Origin: JAIYDQ01 sp031411055
Lineage (GTDB): Bacteria; Planctomycetota; Planctomycetia; Pirellulales; Pirellulaceae
Length of the DNA: 5,438 bases
Direction of reading: 5' to 3'
Assembly (NCBI GenBank): GCA_031411055.1
Contig: JANOAI010000596.1
Location: forward strand, 1-5,438
The notes under the pieces are model-generated. The model saw nothing but the letters and a program-made list of their open reading frames with translations. It had not been told where the DNA came from and did no database searches. A program made the translations under genes and the position numbers. Every line of letters starts with the position of its first letter. The stretch's first letter is position 1. This document shows positions 1 through 5,438 of the stretch, one piece after another.

Positions 1-33
1 GAGAACCATCGACGCTTTTCGCACTTCACGCTT

Positions 34-50
34 CGTTCTCGGAGAGAACG
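34..50 (-). terminator. Short hairpin downstream of the small membrane protein gene
   Basis: A perfect 7-bp inverted repeat (CGTTCTC / GAGAACG) encloses a 3-base loop. It begins 28 bases past the stop codon of the minus-strand membrane protein gene. It could be a transcription terminator or an mRNA 3' end stabiliser. No T-run follows the stem on the minus strand, so a classical intrinsic terminator is not supported and the call is weak. Confidence 0.25.
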
Positions 51-77
51 GCGACACTCTTGGAACGCCACACTAAG

Positions 78-500
78 CTAATCAGGCTTCTCGTGCGTTC
101 GCTGACGGCCCATCACGATAGTGGCGCAAATCACCGATGCCAGCGTCACAATAATCGACGCCGACCAAACAACGATCGATAGCGCAAAATTGCCCTCGCA
201 CTTGACGGTTGCGTAAGTCGCTCCCGCGAAAGCGATCCCCGGCACCCAAAAAGCTAGCGCCAAAGCGACCGAGAAGAAGCGATTTCGCCGAGCCTGCGTT
301 TCGATCGTCTTGAGAAGTTCAATCGATTGCCCCCCCTCGATGATCTTCAAACGCTCGGTATTCGTCAGTTTTCGGTATGTGAGTAAGCACCGCAAGGTGA
401 TCCAAATAGTCGCCCAAACCACAATCGCAAGGACAATAAGTAGGGCAATGGCAACTGGTTTCGGTTCAGACGCGACAAAATCACCAATACGAGCTAACAT
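78..500 (-). CDS. Small three-helix inner-membrane protein, function unknown
   Basis: I do not recognise the family. The 140-residue product has three hydrophobic segments at about residues 15-40, 75-98 and 105-130. A basic loop (about 41-74, rich in Lys and Arg) and a charged C-terminal tail (about 131-140) flank them. By the positive-inside rule the N-terminus lies outside, while the loop and tail lie in the cytoplasm. The loop contains ERLKIIEGG, loosely like an ER-x3-IE-x-G pattern seen in small bacterial membrane proteins of unknown role; that likeness is from memory. The ATG at 498-500 is chosen because the upstream alternatives (an ATG at 534-536 and a TTG at 549-551) add a polar stretch unlike a signal peptide, and the TTG start would leave almost no divergent spacer. 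A TACAAT hexamer lies about 40 bases upstream. No clear Shine-Dalgarno site is visible, only a weak purine run (AGTAGAGA). The gene diverges from the methyltransferase gene. The regular hydrophobic pattern makes it a likely real gene, but its role is open. Confidence 0.7.
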   Translation of the reverse strand: MLARIGDFVASEPKPVAIALLIVLAIVVWATIWITLRCLLTYRKLTNTERLKIIEGGQSIELLKTIETQARRNRFFSVALALAFWVPGIAFAGATYATVKCEGNFALSIVVWSASIIVTLASVICATIVMGRQRTHEKPD

Positions 501-565
501 AGCTATCTCTACTTTATGCTTTGGAAGGGAACACATTCCATTGTAGTTCAACTCTTCTGAAATCG
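501..565. promoter_or_regulatory. Divergent promoter region between the membrane protein and methyltransferase genes
   Basis: This 65-bp spacer separates two divergent start codons and must hold or border both promoters. On the minus strand, TACAAT at 540-545 matches five of six bases of the bacterial -10 consensus and lies 40 bases before the ATG at 500. No good -35 box sits 16-18 bases upstream of it. On the plus strand, TTGGAA at 521-526 resembles a -35 box, but the hexamer 17 bases later (TAGTTC) is a poor -10. A small inverted repeat, GGAA-CACA-TTCC (528-539), lies in the middle. All of this is weak, and the methyltransferase promoter could lie elsewhere. Confidence 0.3.
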
Positions 566-1363
566 ATGGCTATGACAACCAAAAAGTCACCCGAAGACAC
601 TCAACAACCGTTGGTCGGCACATACGAAATGGAGCTGGGATTTCCGATTCCCGGCCTGATTTTGCCACCGGAAGAGTGGGTTAAAACCGGAATCAAAAAA
701 TTACCCGAACCAAGCCACGTGGATTGGTCAACATGGTTCGGACGCACAGCCCCAATCGTGTTAGATATTGGCTGTGGCAATGGTCGATTCGTGATTTCTT
801 CCGCCGTAAATCGCCCCGACGTAGACCATATCGGGTTGGATATTCTCCCAGTTGTGATCCGTTATGCGACTCGACGCGGCAATCAACGCGGGCTTAGCAA
901 CAGCCGATTCATCGTTTGCGATGGCGAGCGATTCTTACACGATTACGTTGGGCCGGGCACGATCACCGAGATTCATATCTATCATCCTCAACCCGTCCAC
1001 GTCGGCGATTTCCGCTCTTACAACGATCGTATGATGCAACCAGAGTTCCTGGGATTGCTCTATAAATCGTTAACGGTTGCCGGAAAGATCTACCTCCAAA
1101 CCGACAGCCGGCCCTATTGGGAATACATGAAGTCGGTTATCCCAGAATTGTTTGCTTGGAAAGAAAAATCAACGCCATGGTCTGACGCTCCGGAAGGACG
1201 TACGCGACGCGAAATTCAAGCCATCCAGCAGAAGTTGAAAATCTTTCGCGCGATTGCGACGAAAGAAACTGCCATGGATGCGACGGAACTGGATGCGAAA
1301 ATCGCAACGCTGCCGCGCCCGGTCTTCGCGTCCGACCGCCGACGTGTTAAACGCCGGAATTGA
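566..1363 (+). CDS. TrmB-like SAM-dependent methyltransferase with an atypical catalytic loop
   Basis: The 265-residue product resembles tRNA (guanine-N7-)-methyltransferases, which methylate G46 in the variable loop using S-adenosylmethionine. Visible in order are a TrmB-like lead-in (DW..WFG, 53-59), SAM motif I LDIGCGNG (66-73), the acidic ribose-binding position in GLDI (D92), a motif with D119, a motif-IV region IYHPQP (138-143), PEFL (159-162), TD (179-180) and TRREI (213-217). The order and spacing follow TrmB, and the TD and T..E positions match known active-site residues. Canonical FPDPW, however, reads YHPQP here, so the catalytic Asp is Gln142, and the following K/R/H-rich segment is replaced and about two residues longer. 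The substrate may therefore differ, or the enzyme may be a paralogue; I withhold the symbol trmB. The C-terminus is strongly basic (250-265), which could bind RNA. The ATG at 566 is preferred over TTG at 521, which would overlap the divergent gene region; ATG at 572 is nearly as likely. No Shine-Dalgarno site is visible. Confidence 0.85.
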   Translation: MAMTTKKSPEDTQQPLVGTYEMELGFPIPGLILPPEEWVKTGIKKLPEPSHVDWSTWFGRTAPIVLDIGCGNGRFVISSAVNRPDVDHIGLDILPVVIRYATRRGNQRGLSNSRFIVCDGERFLHDYVGPGTITEIHIYHPQPVHVGDFRSYNDRMMQPEFLGLLYKSLTVAGKIYLQTDSRPYWEYMKSVIPELFAWKEKSTPWSDAPEGRTRREIQAIQQKLKIFRAIATKETAMDATELDAKIATLPRPVFASDRRRVKRRN

Positions 1364-1401
1364 ACACCGGACCGAGTGCTTCGTGACAGATAAAGTTTAG
1401 G

Positions 1402-1428
1402 GTACGACGGACTGGAAACCCGTCGTAC
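1402..1428. terminator. Perfect 9-bp stem-loop between convergent genes, probable terminator
   Basis: GTACGACGG (1402-1410) and its exact reverse complement (1420-1428) enclose a 9-base loop. The hairpin starts 38 bases after the methyltransferase stop and lies 67 bases beyond the stop of the convergent cytochrome gene, so it is placed to end transcription from both sides. Neither flank has a strong U-tract, and the minus-strand side is only mildly T-rich. It could equally be a dispersed palindromic repeat that also serves as a 3' processing signal. Confidence 0.5.
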
Positions 1429-1495
1429 AGGTTCAGCTCAACCCTCATTTTAAGGCGTGAAGAAGCACTAGATTCGGCTTGAGCAGCATTCTCAA

Positions 1496-3943
1496 CTACG
1501 GACTTAAAAACAAGTCGCTTGTGACGACTGCTTCGATGAGTTCACGCATCGGGTAACCTTTTTCACGAAGCGGTTCGCAAATCTTTTCGATCGCTGGACG
1601 ATCACGTGGTTCGATTTTTCGTCCACATGCGTAAGCGACAAGCTTCTCGGTTAACATTCGCGCAAAGAATTCTTTGCGCTGCACCAAGACTTTCTTCAAG
1701 CCAGCCAAGTCTTTGAACGATTCTCCCGACGGCAATTCGCCCGACGAATCAATGGCTATCTTCTTGTCATAGTGGGTTCGCCATTGGCCAATGGGATCAA
1801 AGTTTTCCAGAGCAAAGCCGAGCGGATCTATCTTTTGGTGACACTCCATGCAAGCAGGTGAGTCGCGATGTTTCACCAACAAATCGCGCATGGACGTCGC
1901 TCCTCGCACATCAGGATCGATCGTCGGAACATCGTCCGGGGGTGGCGAAGGGGGCGTCCCCAAAATGTTCTCAAGCAACCAAACGCCTCGAATAACGGGC
2001 GAAGTCTCGATCCCGTTCGCCGTCACGGTGAGAACACTTGCTTGGCCAAGCAACCCTCCGCGATTGGGGTCTTGAAAGTGAACAAGCCGAAACTGCTCAC
2101 CACCATCCGCGGGTACTTGCGACGGTATTCCATAGAGCTTGGCAAGCGGACGATTGATGTATGAGTAGTCTGAATCGATGCAATCCAGAATGGGTTTGTT
2201 CTCATGAATCAAATGCTTCATGAAGAGTTGTGTCTCTTTCCGCATCGATTCTTGCAAGTCTTGCGAATAGTATTTTGCGAACTCTTCACGGGCTGGCGGC
2301 ATATCACCCAACGAGCGAAGATTGAGCCAGCTATCGGGAAAACTCGCCAAAAATGCTTTGGCTTTGGGATCCGCCAACATGCGTTGCACTTGGGACCGGA
2401 GTGTCGATTCTGACAACAACTTTTGATGATCGGCCAAGTCCCGCAACTCATCATCGGGCATCGAAGACCAAATAAAGTAAGCCAACCGCGATGCGACCGC
2501 CGAATTGTTATCGCCCATCGGTTCAAGGTAAAGAAATCCAGGAGCGCATAGCGAAGCTTTCAACGCATCTTGAAACGCATTCTCGACCGAGCCACCTTGC
2601 TTCCGACGATTTCCATAAACCGAAAGAAGATGTTGCAATTCTTCGGGCTTACAGGGGCGTCGATAGGCTCGACTCGCAAATCGTTCAAGCACTTCAGAGA
2701 CGTGCTCTTCAGACAACGAGCTTTCGTTCCGAATTCGGTGAATGGGCAAGGATGGCGACTCAGCCAACGGACCACGAACAACCACTTCGTGAATACGAAG
2801 ATGCGGAAGTTGGCCATACTTGAACAAGGCAATTCGATTACCAACGATTCCGCCAATCATCTTTCGACCTTCAGGCGGAAGAAGATCCTTATGTTGATTA
2901 ACCAGTTTCGAATAGGCTGTCCGAATGCTTAACATCCCATTCGGAAAAGTAAATCGAGGTGAGAATCCTTCGTCCAAAGGGATTTTGAAGGCGTACCAAT
3001 GGGGGCCGCCATCCGCGATTACCGCTTCTGCAAGTGGTTGATGAAATAACTGAGCAACATGCATTCGATCATGTTTGGCGTTCCCAGGAACGACTGCCAT
3101 TCGAAATGGATCACTCGGGTCAACGCCAATGATTTTCGGATCATATTTATTGATCCGGTTCTTACCTTCGACCAAGACCCGGACTTCATATAACCCATCG
3201 CACGGAACGCCTTCTCGAAAGTCCATCAAAGGCCCAAAGGCCCCTTCCGGTTGTTCCGAATGGCTACATTCGTACAAACACATATAGCGGTTATCAAAAG
3301 CCTTGTCGTGTGCTGAGTCTACCTCGGGCTGTTGCTTAAAACGTTTGTTGAACGTCCAAGTTTGTTCGGCCGGTCGTTCAGAATGCTTGAAGACCTTTTC
3401 GATGACCGCGTCGGCTGCCTCCAAATATTGTTTCAAAAGAAAGCTTGAGGTAACCAGCGTGTCGCCGACGTTATCCAAGTGCTCGAGGGTTTGATCGCGA
3501 GGGAACTTTGTCGTTGGATCAAACATCGACATATCGATGCCGAATAAATCGCGAATCGTATTTAAATACTCGCGGCGATTGAGGCGACGCAGGACGGTTT
3601 GTGAGTCCGTGCTCGATTTAGCGGACTTCGCAGCTTCAACCGATTTCGTAAGTTGTTCAATGATTCGTTGGCGCAACTCGATCGGCGGCTGCTTGGCTTT
3701 TTTCGGAGGCATTTCACCAAGCACAAGCTGATCGATAATATCCCGGAGTTCAATCAATTGATCTTCGTTGTTAACCGCTGCCGTTACCTGATCGAGTCGA
3801 CGATCCCCTTTTTGTTTGGATTCGCCATGACATTCGACACAATACGTCTTCAGAAAGCCTGGAAGGTCTTCCGCTCGCAAGAATGAACTTCCAAACAGCC
3901 AAGCCAAGATAAACGGTACAAAAAACAAACGTTTGTTACGCAC
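1496..3943 (-). CDS. Secreted diheme planctomycete-type cytochrome (PSCyt1 / DUF1587 / DUF1595 / DUF1592 / DUF1588 / DUF1585)
   Basis: This 815-residue protein has the standard layout of DUF1592-domain proteins. A Sec signal peptide covers about residues 1-24 (basic start, hydrophobic core, ending near LRA-ED). PSCyt1 follows with heme site CVECH (35-39; bases 3827-3841) and GEMPP (76-80), whose Met is a possible axial ligand. Next come PSD3/DUF1587 (LRRLNRREYLNTIRDLFG, 118-135), a beta-rich central region (about 195-395, including PRFTFPNG), PSD5/DUF1595 (about 420-475, FASRAYRRP), PSD4/DUF1592 (about 480-610, ASRLAYFIWSSMPDDEL), PSCyt3/DUF1588 (about 625-725) with a second heme site CMECH (698-702; bases 1838-1852) and PLGFALENFDPIG, and PSD2/DUF1585 (about 740-812). 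The protein should act outside the cytoplasmic membrane and carry electrons through two c-type hemes; its substrate and partners are unknown. The GTG start is supported by the signal peptide following at once and by the 8-bp overlap with the upstream DUF1552 gene, which suggests translational coupling. No truncation or frameshift is visible. Confidence 0.95.
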   Translation of the reverse strand: MRNKRLFFVPFILAWLFGSSFLRAEDLPGFLKTYCVECHGESKQKGDRRLDQVTAAVNNEDQLIELRDIIDQLVLGEMPPKKAKQPPIELRQRIIEQLTKSVEAAKSAKSSTDSQTVLRRLNRREYLNTIRDLFGIDMSMFDPTTKFPRDQTLEHLDNVGDTLVTSSFLLKQYLEAADAVIEKVFKHSERPAEQTWTFNKRFKQQPEVDSAHDKAFDNRYMCLYECSHSEQPEGAFGPLMDFREGVPCDGLYEVRVLVEGKNRINKYDPKIIGVDPSDPFRMAVVPGNAKHDRMHVAQLFHQPLAEAVIADGGPHWYAFKIPLDEGFSPRFTFPNGMLSIRTAYSKLVNQHKDLLPPEGRKMIGGIVGNRIALFKYGQLPHLRIHEVVVRGPLAESPSLPIHRIRNESSLSEEHVSEVLERFASRAYRRPCKPEELQHLLSVYGNRRKQGGSVENAFQDALKASLCAPGFLYLEPMGDNNSAVASRLAYFIWSSMPDDELRDLADHQKLLSESTLRSQVQRMLADPKAKAFLASFPDSWLNLRSLGDMPPAREEFAKYYSQDLQESMRKETQLFMKHLIHENKPILDCIDSDYSYINRPLAKLYGIPSQVPADGGEQFRLVHFQDPNRGGLLGQASVLTVTANGIETSPVIRGVWLLENILGTPPSPPPDDVPTIDPDVRGATSMRDLLVKHRDSPACMECHQKIDPLGFALENFDPIGQWRTHYDKKIAIDSSGELPSGESFKDLAGLKKVLVQRKEFFARMLTEKLVAYACGRKIEPRDRPAIEKICEPLREKGYPMRELIEAVVTSDLFLSP

Positions 3944-5231
3944 GTTTCTCGATCCCTGTTAATGTGCCCGTACTGGTAGCAAAGCGGTCGGACTCAACGC
4001 CAAGTTCTTGAAGCATCGACACATAAAGATTGCTAAGAGGTGGGCGTGTTCGCAACTTTGGATCGAACTGAACATGTTGGCCATGTTTGAAATTGCCACC
4101 AGCTAAAACGATCGGCAAATTTGAATTCGTATGTGAATTCGCATTGCCCATCCCACTTCCAAGAAGAACCATTGTTTTGTCAAGCAAATTGGAGCTGCCC
4201 ATCTCGATCGATTGGAGCTTTGACAAAAACCGGGAGAACTGTTCAATCTGATAAGTTTCAATGGCAATTAAGGCATCGATACTCTCTTGGACTTGTCCAT
4301 GATGCGACAATGCATGATAGTCTTTGCGGAAGCCGAGATCGCTGACCTCGAATCCACCTGCAATTTCGAGAGTCGCGATCCGAGTGGAATCGGTTTGAAG
4401 GGCCAGTGCAATCAAGTCGTACAATTCAGGGAGATCGGAAACCATCCCATCGTCTTCGGGTTCGTCGATCAAAGCCTTCGGCTTGGGAACTTGCGTCCAT
4501 TTTTTGTCGAGCTCGAGCTGTTTTTCGATGTCGCGAATCGAAGTCAGGTATTCATCGAGTTTCGTTTTGTCGCGTGCATTGAGCTTTTTTTGAAGCGAAT
4601 TCGCGTCGCCTAAAACTGAATCGAGAATCGAAGCATGAAGCAAAATTCGATCGCTTGCTCGATCTTTCGAGTTTTGGCTATCCTCGACAAACATTTTGCG
4701 AAACAACTCGCGTGGCCCTTGGATGGGCGGGACGCGTGTCCCGCTTCGCGTCCAGCACATCTGGCAGCCACCGTGAATTCCATCTTCCGAACCGACGGTC
4801 AGACTCGGAAAGCGAGTGAAACCTCCAATACTTTCGGCGGCGAATTGGTCCAGACTAATGTTCGCATCCGGCATGGCTTTCGCGTCCACGGCCCGAACGC
4901 CACTTAGAAATGCATGAATCGCAAAGTGCCCACCTTTGACTCCATGATCGAGCCCTGAGATGACCGTAAAGTTTTCACGATGATCCTTGAGCGGTGAAAG
5001 CACGCGTGAAAGTTCGTAATCACTCCCCGTCTTCTCGGGAATAAAGGTCGGCGGATAAAAACCAAGCATGTTACCGACGCAGACCATTCGCTTGGCGTCG
5101 GTTGTTGCGGAAGCGACTTGCTCAACGGCACCAAACGCGAGGCGTTTGGGCAATGAGTCGAAGCATGGTAGTCCGAGCGAGATTCCGGCCGCACGCAAGA
5201 AAAAGCGACGGCTAGGCTGGGGGCGTCTCAT
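3936..5231 (-). CDS. Tat-exported DUF1552 family protein
   Basis: The 431-residue protein begins with a clear twin-arginine signal, SRRFFLRA (residues 7-14), then a short hydrophobic stretch (about 15-22) and LPCFDSL, indicating export by Tat after folding or cofactor loading. DUF1552 hallmarks follow: MLGFYPPTFIPE (55-66), ISGLDHGVKGGHFAIHAFLSG (91-111), GGCQMCWTRSGTRVPPIQGP (154-173), a helical, charged middle section (about 200-245), HALSHHGQ (306-313), GSGMGNANSHTNSNLPIVLAGG (358-379, in part) and LSNLYVSMLQELGV (399-412). The conserved His, Ser and Asp residues recall the alkaline-phosphatase/DUF1501-like fold, but no activity is established. C156 and C159 form a CxxC pair with no known role. 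The gene leads a two-gene operon and overlaps the cytochrome gene by 8 bp, so the products probably work together. The ATG at 5229-5231 fits both the Tat signal and an AAGGA ribosome binding site seven bases upstream. The length is normal for the family. Confidence 0.95.
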   Translation of the reverse strand: MRRPQPSRRFFLRAAGISLGLPCFDSLPKRLAFGAVEQVASATTDAKRMVCVGNMLGFYPPTFIPEKTGSDYELSRVLSPLKDHRENFTVISGLDHGVKGGHFAIHAFLSGVRAVDAKAMPDANISLDQFAAESIGGFTRFPSLTVGSEDGIHGGCQMCWTRSGTRVPPIQGPRELFRKMFVEDSQNSKDRASDRILLHASILDSVLGDANSLQKKLNARDKTKLDEYLTSIRDIEKQLELDKKWTQVPKPKALIDEPEDDGMVSDLPELYDLIALALQTDSTRIATLEIAGGFEVSDLGFRKDYHALSHHGQVQESIDALIAIETYQIEQFSRFLSKLQSIEMGSSNLLDKTMVLLGSGMGNANSHTNSNLPIVLAGGNFKHGQHVQFDPKLRTRPPLSNLYVSMLQELGVESDRFATSTGTLTGIEKRA

Positions 5232-5237
5232 AGAGGC

Positions 5238-5250
5238 ATCCTTAAAGGAT
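5238..5250 (-). promoter_or_regulatory. Ribosome binding site of the DUF1552 gene, inside an inverted repeat
   Basis: On the minus strand AAGGA (5239-5243) ends seven bases before the ATG, the only textbook Shine-Dalgarno site in this window. It lies in one arm of a near-perfect palindrome, ATCCTT-T-AAGGAT on the minus strand. In RNA this can form a 5-bp hairpin with a UUA loop that would cover the site. The hairpin is short and may be only marginally stable; the binding site is more certain than any control by pairing. Confidence 0.55.
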
Positions 5251-5276
5251 CAGGCAGGGCAAGGCGGGGTAACATC

Positions 5277-5282
5277 ATTGTA
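5277..5282 (-). promoter_or_regulatory. Candidate -10 box for the DUF1552-cytochrome operon
   Basis: TACAAT on the minus strand matches five of six bases of the -10 consensus and lies 46 bases upstream of the DUF1552 start codon. That leaves room for a short leader containing the ribosome binding site. The best -35 candidate at 16-base spacing (TGGCTT) matches only two of six bases. Promoter rules in planctomycetes are poorly known, so this is a positional guess. Confidence 0.25.
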
Positions 5283-5383
5283 GCTCGTTCGAGGAAACAA
5301 GCCATTCCAACGTAAACAGGCATGGCTGTAGTCGAAACTTCTAGAGCATTTTCATTTTTCATATAGCCATTCGGAAAACGGGG

Positions 5384-5438
5384 TCAGGTACCAAAAGTGC
5401 AAAGCACCCGAAGGGCCGTTCCGGCTTTTGGTACCTGA
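5384..5438. repeat. 55-bp palindromic element with perfect 14-bp inverted ends
   Basis: TCAGGTACCAAAAG (5384-5397) is the exact reverse complement of the last 14 bases of the window (5425-5438). The 27 bases between them hold a further small hairpin, GTGC-AAA-GCAC (5397-5407, sharing one base with the arm), and a GC-rich partly self-complementary stretch (5408-5424). The compact, structured, noncoding form and its position upstream of an operon fit a REP-like or MITE-like dispersed repeat. From memory, GGGGTCAGGT-type sequences occur near REP-associated tyrosine transposases (RAYT), and this element is preceded by GGGG at 5380-5383. That link is not shown here. The element may continue past the window, and it could instead be a terminator for a gene lying to the right. 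Confidence 0.6.

Noticed and set aside
501..551. TTG or ATG starts extending the small membrane protein by 12-17 residues
   Set aside because: The added residues are polar with no signal character, and the ATG at 500 leaves a sensible divergent spacer with a possible -10 box.
521..565. TTG start extending the methyltransferase by 15 residues
   Set aside because: No ribosome binding site, no resemblance of the added residues to the family, and it would run into the divergent gene region. The ATG at 566 is simpler.
3260..3280. CLYEC followed by SH in the cytochrome as a third heme site
   Set aside because: The spacing is CX3C with His two residues later, not the CxxCH motif used for c-type heme attachment.
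1848..3886. Several open frames of 60-120 codons on the plus strand and in other minus-strand frames across the cytochrome gene
   Set aside because: They lie wholly inside a gene with recognised domains from end to end, have no family-like motifs or ribosome binding sites, and read as shadows.
5157..5175. Possible lipobox around Cys23 (GLPC) of the DUF1552 protein
   Set aside because: Proline before the cysteine does not fit the lipobox pattern, and this position seems to be part of a common LP-x-x-DSL-like stretch after Tat signals in the family.
4121..5283. Open frames of 70-108 codons overlapping the DUF1552 gene in other frames
   Set aside because: The DUF1552 frame carries recognised motifs throughout; the alternatives are low-complexity or biased shadows without start signals.
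5284..5293. CTCGTTCGAG inverted repeat upstream of the candidate -10 box
   Set aside because: Arms of only four bases are expected by chance in a region of this size, and nothing else marks it as an operator.
5322..5366. Possible 14-codon open frame starting at ATG 5322 on the plus strand
   Set aside because: Very short, no ribosome binding site and no recognisable leader-peptide features.

Overview
The window suggests a planctomycete, most likely of the Pirellulaceae type. The reason is the pair of large minus-strand genes: a secreted protein built from planctomycete-type cytochrome c and PSD domains (PSCyt1, PSD3/DUF1587, PSD5/DUF1595, PSD4/DUF1592, PSCyt3/DUF1588, PSD2/DUF1585) next to a Tat-signal DUF1552 protein. 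Such pairs occur in many copies in Planctomycetes and some Verrucomicrobia. The moderate base composition and the scarcity of clear Shine-Dalgarno sites fit, but assignment below phylum level is inference.

Layout from left to right. (1) At 78-500, minus strand, lies a small three-helix membrane protein of unknown function, with a short hairpin (34-50) behind its stop. (2) A 65-bp divergent spacer (501-565) separates it from (3) a plus-strand gene at 566-1363 for a TrmB-like SAM-dependent methyltransferase. Its SAM fold is intact, but the catalytic loop departs from canonical tRNA m7G46 methyltransferase. (4) A 132-bp convergent spacer (1364-1495) holds a perfect 9-bp stem-loop that probably ends transcription from one or both sides. 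(5) A minus-strand operon follows: DUF1552 first (3936-5231), then the diheme DUF1592-type protein (1496-3943). They overlap by 8 bp and the second starts with GTG, so they are probably translationally coupled. (6) The right-hand 207 bp (5232-5438) holds the operon's leader, a ribosome binding site inside a small inverted repeat, a weak promoter candidate, and at the very edge a 55-bp element with perfect 14-bp inverted ends that looks like a dispersed repeat.

The two operon genes probably act together outside the cytoplasmic membrane. The cytochrome would leave by Sec and receive two c-type hemes there. The DUF1552 partner would leave by Tat, usually a sign of cytoplasmic folding or cofactor loading. 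The biochemical role of these families is not established. The methyltransferase and the small membrane protein have no visible link to the operon. No intergenic stretch exceeds 300 bases, and no tRNA, rRNA, CRISPR array or complete transposon was seen. I found no convincing new multi-gene system. The best leads are the altered TrmB-like active site and the terminal palindromic element.
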